Shown here: piece by piece, positions 50,829-59,486 of the stretch | How positions within the stretch are numbered: position 1 is the stretch's first letter | Layout of the letters: each line of letters starts with the position of its first letter | Source of the DNA: a virus | Reading direction: 5' to 3' (one strand) | DNA length: 64,000 nucleotides | IMG/VR virus record: IMGVR_UViG_3300029267_005544 | Span: 62,001-126,000 of that record | Translations under genes and position numbers: made by a program | Notes under the pieces: model-generated | What the model saw: only the letters and a program-made list of their open reading frames with translations | Told to the model about the DNA's origin: nothing | The model's database searches: none

Positions 50829-51899
50829 ATGTTGATTAAAGGTTTGACCCACGATGATAGTGGGGCGCTCAACATGATTGAAAAATATAGGGGTAAGATT
50901 TCTACTGGTTATGCTCCTGGAGAGGGTCCTAACAAAAAAAATCACCCTGTTGCTGCAGGTTTCTTTCGAATATTAAAAGAAATCACAGAAACAAAAAGAG
51001 TTGGGAATTCCGATGCTCAAGTTGTAATTAAAAGCTGGAAATTAAATGATTCAATACAGAAAAAGCTTGAAACAACTCTTAAAAGTAAAATGCCACGAAG
51101 AATTGAGCTGGTAAGTTTTTATCAAACAATTGATGAAATGTGGGAAAGCTGTCTTGCAATGTTTTCATCATCTGAAGGTTTAATGTGTAAAAGCCATGGA
51201 GAAGGAACGAACGCAAGACAATTAACATTCACACCTGATGGTGATCGTGAATGGGTTGATAGAATATTTAATGGAAAAAAGGGATGCCCATACAAACAGT
51301 GTCCTGATTATATTTCTAAAAAATGCAAACCCCTTGGAATGCTAAAATGTTTTCCAATTATTGATTTGACACCAAATCCATATAGATTCGAAACAAGATC
51401 GTTGAATACTATAATGGGTATTGAATCATCTCTTACTAAATTATGGAATTTATTGAATGTAGCACATGCTATTAAACAAAAAGAAGCCAATAGCCTATTA
51501 AAATTTGATGGGTTTTTTGGAGCAAAAATGTATTTAATTCATAAAAAAATAAAGTCTGGCGGTAGGGATGTTTTCATATCCGAATTATTGCCAACACAAT
51601 CTTTTATTGATGAGGTTATGGAGCCAATCAAAAGAGGGTTGGACATGAAATCAAAACAGGCAAAAATTGCAGCATCAAATGAAAGTATGTCATTACTTGA
51701 AATGGCAGAAACAGCATTACTTGAATCTGGAATCAATGATGGTACAGATGAAGAGTCTGTTCCATTAAGCATTGAAGACCAGCAACATATAGCTAAAGAA
51801 TTTGGTGCTGATGCAGATATACATGGGCCTCAAGAAGAGGCTTCTCTTGATGATGTTAAGAAGGAAGTTGCTGAAACGCTACTTAATGAAGAGGAATAG
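50829..51899 (+). CDS. Gp3/RDF-like zinc-binding protein
   Basis: 356 residues, with AAGGAGG before the ATG-like TTG/ATG start. A cysteine group (CPYKQCPDYISKKCKPLG, then LKCFPI) is followed by PNPYRFETRSLNTIMG. This resembles the phage Gp3-like family that includes recombination directionality factors of phiC31-type phages. The C-terminal 100 residues are acidic. Without an integrase in view the role is open; DNA replication or recombination is likely. It ends just before the giant RNA, which may be transcribed with it. Confidence 0.55.
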   Translation: MLIKGLTHDDSGALNMIEKYRGKISTGYAPGEGPNKKNHPVAAGFFRILKEITETKRVGNSDAQVVIKSWKLNDSIQKKLETTLKSKMPRRIELVSFYQTIDEMWESCLAMFSSSEGLMCKSHGEGTNARQLTFTPDGDREWVDRIFNGKKGCPYKQCPDYISKKCKPLGMLKCFPIIDLTPNPYRFETRSLNTIMGIESSLTKLWNLLNVAHAIKQKEANSLLKFDGFFGAKMYLIHKKIKSGGRDVFISELLPTQSFIDEVMEPIKRGLDMKSKQAKIAASNESMSLLEMAETALLESGINDGTDEESVPLSIEDQQHIAKEFGADADIHGPQEEASLDDVKKEVAETLLNEEE

Positions 51900-51914
51900 A
51901 AAAAAATTAAAGTA

Positions 51915-52894
51915 CAAGAGTGATACTGGTGATTCGCCAGTGCGAAAATATTTATGTGGACGCGATGTTACATAGCGCAGGGACCTGCAGCGGGAGTCAT
52001 TAACACTCCCGATTCCAGGTTCGGGCCTGAGTCCTACACCTGGAATCGGGTAGCATAATGACTCCCGCTGCAGGTGGTCGGCGCTAGTAACATCTGCTAA
52101 ACCTGAATACACGATTTTAATCGGCTGAAATCCCGGAAAATGCGGTAGCTTTTCCGGGATAGCAGCACGATCTAAAATCGCTCATTAAGGTCTATCTTAG
52201 TTGTACTTCAAAAAGAATATTAAGCATGAGAGCTTTACACCTGATGTTTCGTCAGGGTAGCTTACCGCTAAAGCTGACATCCCTCACGAGTTGGTCGGAA
52301 AATAAATTCCTGTACCAATATCCGTCGGGATGACCGTCAGCTTTCGCTACTTTTCATCCCGACGAATGTTGGACCAGGAATTAATTTTCCTCTTGCCAAC
52401 TCGCAGTGATGATCTATATTAGTCATGCTTTTGAGCGGGAAAGGTGATGAGTATCACCTTCCCGCCATTATTGTAAGGGCGAATCTGATGGTTCATCAGA
52501 AATGAAGTTAAATAAGTACACAGTATTGTGTTACCTGGAGGAACACGGGCCCATCCGCCCTGCCTGTTTCAGTCTTCTTACAGAAGACTTACACGGCGTG
52601 CGGTAGGGCCCGCCGTTCCCCAGCAAACCCAATCTGTATCAAAATTATAGTTACAATTTAATAACGCAAGTTGCTCAATCGAGACGTTTCGTCTCGGCCC
52701 GATTTTGGGTGCGCAGGCACCATCTGAAAAATTATTCCAGGTCCGTTCCCGGATACTCGGGTTCGCTGGAATAAGCGATACCCGGGTATCCGTTCAGGAC
52801 CGTTTCACAATTTTTCAATAGGTGCTCTGCTTTCTTGACCAGCAAAATATTCTATATAGTTGCGTCAATGGCGTGAAAGGCGCTAATTTTTTTT
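51915..52894 (+). ncRNA. Giant ornate structured RNA, about 980 nt
   Basis: No credible gene lies here, but dense long-range base pairing does. Perfect or near-perfect helices: 51984-52002 with 52056-52074 (19 bp); 52008-52020 with 52038-52050 (13 bp); 51964-51978 with 52081-52094 (outer stem); 52130-52140 with 52150-52160 (11 bp) inside 52112-52119 with 52173-52180; 52287-52312 with 52375-52403 (24 pairs, small internal loop); 52323-52333 with 52354-52364 (11 bp); 52435-52448 with 52453-52465; 52535-52552 with 52606-52623; 52571-52578 with 52582-52589; 52750-52762 with 52780-52792. Two pseudoknots: 52270-52278 with 52336-52344 and 52732-52740 with 52766-52774, 9 bp each. It ends at eight T (52887-52894). 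The style matches giant phage RNAs such as GOLLD and ROOL. Confidence 0.85.
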
Positions 52895-52929
52895 AAATAA
52901 GATTTGATATATAAGAATTAAAAAAAAAG

Positions 52930-53065
52930 GATGGTGTTTCGCCATCATGTTAATTAATTAAGACCTCAAAAATTGATGGTGCAGCTCGGCAACAGTCCTC
53001 AGTTTTAATCCTTGATAAGAATTAAAACTCACGGACTTTTTGCCCGGCTGCTCCACAATTTTTTT
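52930..53065 (+). ncRNA. Second structured RNA or elaborate terminator
   Basis: A 7-bp hairpin (52930-52936 with 52940-52946, loop TTT) is followed by one long stem of several parts: AAAAATTG (52968-52975) with CAATTTTT (53056-53063), 52981-52992 with 53040-53051 (11 of 12), GTCC with GGAC, and GTTTTAAT (53002-53009) with ATTAAAAC (53021-53028). A run of seven T closes it. Nothing coding fits here. It is separate from the large RNA by about 35 AT-rich bases. Confidence 0.6.
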
Positions 53066-53123
53066 CACCTTGTAATATCAATATTAGTTATATATCAAAT
53101 TACATTAATATTGGAGGGTTTTA

Positions 53124-53600
53124 TTGGTACTAATTGGAGGAATTATATATACTATAATTTTATTATTATGTATTATGTATTGCATCATACAACATCTTCA
53201 AAATAGAGAAACAAAGAAGCAATACATTCATATAATTAATGAATTAACTGAGTCAAGTGAACAAAAAATAGTTAATATAAACACATTGTATGAAAAGATA
53301 GAGATGTTGACTGATGAAAAACTCTATTATAAAGATAGAGTTGATGATTTGGAAAAAGCTATAGAAACTGGATTTGGAATATCAGTACGAAAAAATGTTA
53401 CAATTGTCAATACAGATTTACTTAAGTTTGACTATGTTATAATGCTTGCTGGTATTAATAAACTTATAAAAGACAATCCAGAAAAAATTGATGATATAAA
53501 ATATTATATTGAATTAATGGAAAAAATACAGGCAATTCTTGATAAAATGCCAGAAATACAAGAAGAAAAAGGAGCTAGTGAGATAATAAATGCAATATGA
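53124..53600 (+). CDS. Membrane-anchored coiled-coil protein
   Basis: 158 residues, TTG start after GGAGGG. Residues 2-23 (VLIGGIIYTIILLLCIMYCI) form a membrane segment. A coiled coil follows (NELTESSEQKIVNINTLYEK), and a helical end. The layout (one N-terminal membrane anchor, then coiled coil) recalls inner-membrane spanins, but the gene is in the replication block and overlaps the nuclease gene by 11 bases, so another role is as likely. Confidence 0.55.
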   Translation: MVLIGGIIYTIILLLCIMYCIIQHLQNRETKKQYIHIINELTESSEQKIVNINTLYEKIEMLTDEKLYYKDRVDDLEKAIETGFGISVRKNVTIVNTDLLKFDYVIMLAGINKLIKDNPEKIDDIKYYIELMEKIQAILDKMPEIQEEKGASEIINAI

Positions 53601-55665
53601 TTATGTTGGTGTAGATACAGAGACTACCGGCCTCAACCATCAGAATGATGAAATTGTTGAAGTTACAGCAATAGAGTTTAATCTATCTGGACAAATTGGT
53701 AAAAAATTATCGTATTTATGCAAACCAATGGCAGAATTTATACCAGTGGAAGCATCTAAAGTAAATGGTATTACTTACGAAATGGTAAAAGATAAAAGAA
53801 CATATCTTAAAGATGGTGTGAGAGAAGAAATTGCTAAATTTATTGGTTCAAGAACTGCTGTCGGTCACAATATTGAAAGATTCGATCTTAAATTTCTTAA
53901 AATAAGACCGAAACGATATGAGGATACACTTCTCATGTGCAGAAGTAGGTTCTCAGGAGGCAATAAATTAAAAACAGCATGCATGAGACTTGGTATAAAA
54001 TGGGATGACAAAGAGGCCCATAGGTCTGAATACGATACACTGCAATGTATTAAACTGTTTATTAAATTGAAAAATATTGAGGAACAGGAGAATACTAAAA
54101 AGCAAGAAATGCCATTATTTACTGTCGATACCGGTGATAAAAAAATACAAGAAGCAATGGTATCACTTGGTGTCACTCCAACACCTTCAGATAAAGAATT
54201 AATGGCCACTCAAACATATTCATTTTCAAGAATAAATCTTTTTCATCAGTGTCCTTTTAAATGGTATATGCAGTACATAAAAAAGATAAAACAACCGGAT
54301 GTAGATTATCTTGTTGCTGGTAAAATATGCCACAAAGCCGCTGAATGGTGCGGAGAGTGGGTCTATCGTGAGACATTTGCAATTAAACTTGCTGAGTATG
54401 CAAGAGTAGAATCTCTTCCATTATCAGATAGAGCAAAAGGTGTTCTGGAAAAAGAATTTGATATAAAAACAGAAAATGCTACTTTTTATGATTTAGGATA
54501 TTATCTGTATAAACATCAAAATGAAATATCAGAGTACTTTCCTGATATGAAAGGTCTTGCGAGTCTGATATATAAAATTGATAATACCATTGATAGTAGC
54601 AATTACGAAAAACCTTCAATGCCAGATAGAGAGTCGTATGATAAAATAGTAAATCGCGCTGTGGCTTTTTATAAATGTACAAGTCCTGAAATAATAATAG
54701 ATGTTGGATTTATAATGGCAAGGTTTTACGAAAAACAAGATTTTTCATTATTACCTGGTGATATAATGCTGACAGAAAAAAGGCTTGCATTTGATCGTGA
54801 TTGGAAATTATTGAAAGACTTTTATTCAAATAAAGCATTTATGCGCGGCATTATCGATGTACTGTCATATTTAGAAAATATTGTAGTAATAACAGATTAC
54901 AAAAGTTCAAGAAAAATGATGACAGTAGATCAATTAAAAGAAGATATGCAAATGAAAATATATATTCTTCTTGTATATCATCTTTTACCACCTGAAAGTT
55001 ATAATAAATTCATTATCCGTATTGAATATATCAGATTTGGAGTTAGTGTTGAATATGAAATAACTGATGTAAAATCGGTTGCCGAATCTGCGCAGCAATG
55101 GATAGATGATTCAATTCAAATGATAGAGGCTGAAATGTTAAAAACAGATAATGCATTTGAGCCTAAAAGAAATGAATATTGCCATACATGCTTTATTGCT
55201 GAAGATGGAAAATGTCCATTATTTAGTAAAAAATTTATAAATAATATTGACAATGTAGATCAATTTCTGATAAAAGATATTGAAGATTGTCAAATAGCAT
55301 GGAAAAGGGTTGAAGCAAATAAAGCTGAAAATATACATTTAACAAAATTATGTAAAGCATTCGCTAATGGGTGCACAAATGAAATTAAGATTGATGAACA
55401 TGCATCTCTCGATTATTATGTAAAAGAAAACAGAGATTTTTTCTCACTTGCAACAATGAAACTTCTATTAGAAAAAGGTATTAAAATAGAGGATATTATC
55501 AAAAAGTTCAGTATTACTGAATCCAAATTTAATGAGCTTATTGAAACAAAAAATATTGAACTTACTAATGATGAGCTCGAATCCATTTCTAAAGTAAAAA
55601 GAAAATCAACTTTTGAAGCTTGCACAAGAAAAGAAGCAAAATCAAAAGGATATATTAACGCATGA
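53590..55665 (+). CDS. Fusion of DEDDh exonuclease and PD-(D/E)XK nuclease
   Basis: 691 residues; its ATG overlaps the previous gene. Residues 1-170 are a DnaQ-like exonuclease: GVDTETTGL (D9, E11), GHNIERFDLKFL and AHRSEYDTLQC. From ~210 a RecB/Cas4-type nuclease follows: FSRINLFHQCPFKWYMQYI, VAGKICHKAAEW, then MRGIIDVLSYL and VVITDYKSSRKM with the D and D-x-K of the active site, and QMKIYIL. Cysteines in FHQC and in the late YCHTCFIAEDGKCPLF could hold an iron-sulphur cluster as in AddB/Cas4. It would resect or repair DNA ends. The C-terminal 120 residues are unassigned. Confidence 0.82.
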   Translation: MQYDYVGVDTETTGLNHQNDEIVEVTAIEFNLSGQIGKKLSYLCKPMAEFIPVEASKVNGITYEMVKDKRTYLKDGVREEIAKFIGSRTAVGHNIERFDLKFLKIRPKRYEDTLLMCRSRFSGGNKLKTACMRLGIKWDDKEAHRSEYDTLQCIKLFIKLKNIEEQENTKKQEMPLFTVDTGDKKIQEAMVSLGVTPTPSDKELMATQTYSFSRINLFHQCPFKWYMQYIKKIKQPDVDYLVAGKICHKAAEWCGEWVYRETFAIKLAEYARVESLPLSDRAKGVLEKEFDIKTENATFYDLGYYLYKHQNEISEYFPDMKGLASLIYKIDNTIDSSNYEKPSMPDRESYDKIVNRAVAFYKCTSPEIIIDVGFIMARFYEKQDFSLLPGDIMLTEKRLAFDRDWKLLKDFYSNKAFMRGIIDVLSYLENIVVITDYKSSRKMMTVDQLKEDMQMKIYILLVYHLLPPESYNKFIIRIEYIRFGVSVEYEITDVKSVAESAQQWIDDSIQMIEAEMLKTDNAFEPKRNEYCHTCFIAEDGKCPLFSKKFINNIDNVDQFLIKDIEDCQIAWKRVEANKAENIHLTKLCKAFANGCTNEIKIDEHASLDYYVKENRDFFSLATMKLLLEKGIKIEDIIKKFSITESKFNELIETKNIELTNDELESISKVKRKSTFEACTRKEAKSKGYINA

Positions 55666-55717
55666 CCCGTTGAAACTACTGCTCTCCCCCGAGACAGTAT
55701 GTTTCAAAGGAGGGTCT

Positions 55718-55840
55718 ATGCGTTTTATCTTTCTCGCAATGTTAGTCAGATTTATTAGTATACAGATTGAAATATTACTATGGAATCTGTTTTTCAAATT
55801 TTTACGCAAACTTTTTAATCGTATTGGCTGGGGCGTATAA
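55718..55840 (+). CDS. 40-residue hydrophobic basic peptide
   Basis: AAAGGAGGGTCT precedes the ATG at 55718. The peptide is almost all hydrophobic and aromatic with basic residues (MRFIFLAMLVRFISIQIEIL, then LLWNLFFKFLRKLFNRIGWG-like end), so it would sit in or on a membrane. A GGGGCGT/ACGCCCC hairpin overlaps its stop. The strong ribosome site supports it. Function unknown. Confidence 0.5.
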   Translation: MRFIFLAMLVRFISIQIEILLWNLFFKFLRKLFNRIGWGV

Positions 55841-55862
55841 TAACGCCCCGGTATCTTTTTCA
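55827..55862 (+). terminator. Possible terminator or attenuator hairpin
   Basis: GGGGCGT and ACGCCCC form a 7-bp stem around TATAATA at the end of the small peptide gene, followed by GGTATCTTTTTC. The T run is late and short, so termination is uncertain. Confidence 0.4.
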
Positions 55863-55872
55863 AAGGTGGTAT

Positions 55873-56598
55873 ATGGAAAAAGTGGTAATTAAAGCAAAAA
55901 ATATTACCATAAGGGATGAAGAAATACTTAACAGATTAAAAAAATTAAAAATAGAATTTATTCATCTCGTAGCCCATAAAGAGGAAAATGGTTCCGTTTG
56001 TATAATTGCAAAACAACCAGAAAACGATGAATTAACTATACCGACATGGTATTATAAAATATCAATTAGTAATAATTCAGCTTCAATAAGAACTCCAAAT
56101 TTCTTAAAAAAATATTTGAGAAAAACTGTATATTGTTATATAGAAAGACTATTTAAAGAAAAAAACGAATTATTCAGGATGCAAGCTGTAAATTTTATGC
56201 TTGATATTAATAGTAAAAAAGATAGAAGAACTGCAATTGATAAATTTCCTTATTTTACAAAAAATGGCGAATTTGTAATTCCTCAATATTATTTAAATAA
56301 AAATCTTAAGCATCAATTTTGTAAAATGAAGGTATCTATGAGTAGAACAAACAAAAATATATTAAATCAAAATTTTATATTTGTATTTTTAATAAAATTA
56401 AAAGATTCGCATTTAATCAAAGACAATAATCTTTTTGGTTTTAGAAAATTTTCTAATGGGATAAGAACTAAAAAACTTACTTTTTTTATTGAATATCTAA
56501 AAAAGAATAATAAGACTTTGAACAATTATCGATATATAACAACTGTTCCTTATAATAATTATCCATACGGGTTAATAGTTTTCGAGGAGAAAAGATGA
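55873..56598 (+). CDS. Lys-rich protein of unknown function
   Basis: 241 residues, with AAAGGTGG before the ATG. Lys/Asn-rich with beta strands (KIEFIHLVAHKEENGSVCII, TWYYKISISNNSASIR). Extreme A/T use in codons. The stop overlaps the next ATG (ATGA). No family recognised. Confidence 0.5.
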   Translation: MEKVVIKAKNITIRDEEILNRLKKLKIEFIHLVAHKEENGSVCIIAKQPENDELTIPTWYYKISISNNSASIRTPNFLKKYLRKTVYCYIERLFKEKNELFRMQAVNFMLDINSKKDRRTAIDKFPYFTKNGEFVIPQYYLNKNLKHQFCKMKVSMSRTNKNILNQNFIFVFLIKLKDSHLIKDNNLFGFRKFSNGIRTKKLTFFIEYLKKNNKTLNNYRYITTVPYNNYPYGLIVFEEKR

Positions 56599-57062
56599 AT
56601 GAAGAAAAATACCTTGATTACGCAAAAGCCCTTGATGCATTAAATTCTGCAGAAAGAGAATTATGTAATAGAAAAAGAGCCTTACAAATAATAAAGGATG
56701 AATTAACATCAGAAGGCAACGACGGAAGTTGTGGTGTAGATATATCAGATCATGCTTTTAAACAAGTGTCTGAAAGGCTTGAGGACTTGGTAATGGAATA
56801 CCCTTTTATTTATAGGGATGTAATAAAAGCTGAAGAGCCAAATGAATCATTACTTCTTGCATCAAATATGAAATCATTTATAATAACAATGCTTGCAAAT
56901 GCAAAATTAAAAGGAAAAGAAATTGAGAATGATTCAAAAAGTGGCGGAAAAGAATACAGATTTATTATTGATATAGGAAAATGGAGTAGAGATAAAACTC
57001 TTCAATTTGTTGCTATTGTAGAAAATAATAATATAAAAACTGCTTTCTTTAATTGGGTGTAA
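56595..57062 (+). CDS. Protein of unknown function upstream of the SNF2-like helicase
   Basis: 155 residues, with GAGGAGA before the ATG. A helical first half (NSAERELCNRKRALQIIKDE), then HAFKQVSERLEDLVMEYPFI, and a beta end (YRFIIDIGKWSRDKTLQFVA). The last part looks like a small barrel or RelE-like fold, a guess. Coupled to its upstream neighbour. Confidence 0.5.
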   Translation: MNEEKYLDYAKALDALNSAERELCNRKRALQIIKDELTSEGNDGSCGVDISDHAFKQVSERLEDLVMEYPFIYRDVIKAEEPNESLLLASNMKSFIITMLANAKLKGKEIENDSKSGGKEYRFIIDIGKWSRDKTLQFVAIVENNNIKTAFFNWV

Positions 57063-57064
57063 TT

Positions 57065-58846
57065 ATGAAAATAAGCATTCTCAATAAGTATCAGTTTCTT
57101 ATAGGGTGTAATGATAAGCTCCTTCTTGGAAAAATGAAGGAAATGATGAATGGTAAAAAAGTAAGAGGGTATAATAGAATAATTATACCTTTAAAATCTG
57201 GGCCAAAAATATATCGGTTCAAAAAATATGGAATAGAATGGGGAGACGGAGCGCAGAGGCTTATTAATAATATTTTAGCAAATACAAAGAAGCGTACTCA
57301 GGTTATTGCTAAAATAAAAAATCAGTATGGCAGTAATATTAAATTCGATTATGATTATCAGGGTTCATATGAACCTATGGAGCATCAAAAAATATTATTT
57401 AACATGATGGTATATCCTGAAGTGTCATGTATCATAGCAGATACTGGTACATGTAAAACTGGTCCATATTTATGGGCAATTGACAAAAGAATACAAAGAG
57501 GACAAGTTAGAAAAGCGCTTGTTATCACAATGACGGATTTGAAAAAAAATGTTCTGGAAGAAATGAAGGTTCAGGTTCCTCATTTAAGAGGTGTAATATT
57601 AAAAAATAAAACTCAATCTAACAATGTAATTAATAAAACTTATAAAATTAAAAAAAAGAATATGGACTACGATATTTATATAGGAAATTACGAATCCATG
57701 TTCTCAGTGTTAAGTATAACACCAGATGATTATTTTGATATGGTTATTCTTGATGAGGCCCATAGAATTGGCAGCCCACATTCGAGACAAACTAAAAAAA
57801 TAGTTAAAAAATTTGAAAACTGTAAATTTAAATATATAGTTACAGCCACATTGATATCAAACAATCTTATGTCATTTTTTATGCCTTTTAGATTTCTTGG
57901 TACAGACACAATACCTTATGCAAAACATGACGAATTCAGAGGGCAATTTATGCATCCTGTTGATCAGGATAGGCATGTGTGGATTCCTAATGATGGCTCA
58001 GAAGAAAAGGTTTCTGTAATAATAGGAAAAATATCAGCATCATTTAAAAAAGAAGATTGTCTTAATCTTCCGCCATTAATACGGGAAAAAGTAACATGTG
58101 ACATGGGATCAGAGCAATTAAGATTATATAATTCAATGAAAAAAGATTGTATAGCAATTATTGAAGATATGTGCAAACTGTGTAGCAGTAAAGGAAAATG
58201 TGACATGTCTTGTGAGCAAACACTTATTGCCCAAAATGCGTTGACACTTACAACAAAACTTCAACAAATAGCATCTGGATTTTATATTAATTCAAGAACA
58301 AAAATATCACCAGATGGAAAAGAAATCAAAGAAAAAAGTATTATCACTCTTGAAGAAAATCCGAAATTAAGATTACTTATTCAAGTTTTAAATAATATTC
58401 CTTCAAATAAAAAAGTAATTATATGGGCGCATTATGTTCCAGCAATAGAACTTATCAAGAAGGCTATTGGTAATGCTTTTGGTGAAAATAGATATCTTAC
58501 CTGTTATTTAAAACAGGATGCTTTTGAACAAGTACAGAAATTTAGAGACCCACAATATCGATTTTTAATTGGAAATCAAAAAAAAATGGGTCACGGGCAT
58601 AATATACAATTTTCTAATTATCAGGTATTTTTTTGTAATCCATATTCATATATTCAGCGCGACCAGGCGGAAGGGAGGCAATACAGAAAAGGTCAAGAGC
58701 TATCAGTGACAGTTATAGATTTAGTAACAAAGCTTACTATTGACGAGGTAGTATTAAAGGCTTTGGGTGCCAAAGTTGATTTATCCATGAGTCTCGAACA
58801 ATGGGCAAGAGTCCTAAAAAAAGGACCTGATGCATTAGAGCTATAA
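57065..58846 (+). CDS. SNF2-like superfamily 2 helicase/ATPase
   Basis: 593 residues from ATG 57065; the ribosome site is weak (GGGTG). An unassigned N-terminal domain of ~100 residues precedes the motor: Walker A IADTGTCKTG, motif II ILDEAHRIG, motif III YIVTATLISN, and in the second lobe GNQKKMGHGHNIQFS and QRDQAEGRQYRKGQ (motif VI). The Q-rich motif VI is typical of SNF2/Rad54-like translocases. A cysteine group (CKLCSSKGKCDMSC) is inserted between the lobes. It would move along duplex DNA in replication, repair or remodelling. Confidence 0.82.
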   Translation: MKISILNKYQFLIGCNDKLLLGKMKEMMNGKKVRGYNRIIIPLKSGPKIYRFKKYGIEWGDGAQRLINNILANTKKRTQVIAKIKNQYGSNIKFDYDYQGSYEPMEHQKILFNMMVYPEVSCIIADTGTCKTGPYLWAIDKRIQRGQVRKALVITMTDLKKNVLEEMKVQVPHLRGVILKNKTQSNNVINKTYKIKKKNMDYDIYIGNYESMFSVLSITPDDYFDMVILDEAHRIGSPHSRQTKKIVKKFENCKFKYIVTATLISNNLMSFFMPFRFLGTDTIPYAKHDEFRGQFMHPVDQDRHVWIPNDGSEEKVSVIIGKISASFKKEDCLNLPPLIREKVTCDMGSEQLRLYNSMKKDCIAIIEDMCKLCSSKGKCDMSCEQTLIAQNALTLTTKLQQIASGFYINSRTKISPDGKEIKEKSIITLEENPKLRLLIQVLNNIPSNKKVIIWAHYVPAIELIKKAIGNAFGENRYLTCYLKQDAFEQVQKFRDPQYRFLIGNQKKMGHGHNIQFSNYQVFFCNPYSYIQRDQAEGRQYRKGQELSVTVIDLVTKLTIDEVVLKALGAKVDLSMSLEQWARVLKKGPDALEL

Positions 58847-58870
58847 TTGTTAAAAATAAAATAAATTGTA

Positions 58871-58905
58871 AAGGGGCTGCTATTTCTTTTAGCGGCCCTT
58901 TTCAT
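58871..58905 (+). terminator. Intrinsic terminator
   Basis: AAAGGGGCTGCTA and TAGCGGCCCTTT pair (one wobble) around TTTCTTT and are followed by T-rich sequence. Ends the helicase unit. Confidence 0.8.
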
Positions 58906-58922
58906 TTAACAAAGGAGCCCTT

Positions 58923-59483
58923 ATGGGATTTAAAAAAATGACAGCTGCGACATTGCTAAAGCGGCTAAAAAAAATAAAAACCTGCATTGATAAAGGCGGG
59001 AAGACTTCGCTTAACGAAGTATGTAATGAGTTTTTGAAGACTTCTGTTTATTCAAGAGCTTTTATGAAACACAATCCTGTTCATAGATTAAAAAATGGGA
59101 CTCTTCGGTGGAATGGATTGGCAGTTAATTTAAAATTAGCTGAGACAATCTTAAAAGAGGGAAGGGAAACAGCTAGGCTAATGGCTAAAGCAAAAAGAAA
59201 AATTGAAACGGCAGGTAGCATACAGCCTCGTTCTGTTGATATCAACGAAATGCTTGATAAAACAACTCTCAATAAAATTGCCAAATCACTTGGTGTGTCA
59301 GATAATGTTGATACATCAAAAACGCTTGAAGCTATACTCAATTCCATTAAAGAAATAAAAGGTAACATTGCCGAACTTCGTTATGATATTGATAGGATAA
59401 AGTCTGGCATGTGGGATTTACACGCCGACCATAAAGAACGATTGGCTGAAACTATAACCCAACAGATTGGAGCACAAATTTAA
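58923..59483 (+). CDS. Protein of unknown function
   Basis: 186 residues, with AAAGGAGCCC before the ATG. Basic, helical N-terminal half (ATLLKRLKKIKTCIDKGGKT) that could bind DNA; C-terminal helices (LEAILNSIKEIKGNIAELRY) that could form a coiled coil. First gene of a two-gene unit ended by the terminator at 60096. Confidence 0.55.
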   Translation: MGFKKMTAATLLKRLKKIKTCIDKGGKTSLNEVCNEFLKTSVYSRAFMKHNPVHRLKNGTLRWNGLAVNLKLAETILKEGRETARLMAKAKRKIETAGSIQPRSVDINEMLDKTTLNKIAKSLGVSDNVDTSKTLEAILNSIKEIKGNIAELRYDIDRIKSGMWDLHADHKERLAETITQQIGAQI

Positions 59484-59486
59484 TAT

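Noticed and set aside
50829-51899. True recombination directionality factor
   Set aside because: Family resemblance is only to the Gp3-like group and no serine integrase is present, so the specific function is not claimed.
51879-52112. 77-codon leftward frame over the start of the giant RNA
   Set aside because: Its bases form the 19-bp and 13-bp helices; no ribosome site and no protein-like pattern.
53124-53600. Spanin gene of a lysis cassette
   Set aside because: Layout fits, but there is no holin or endolysin nearby and it overlaps a DNA nuclease gene.
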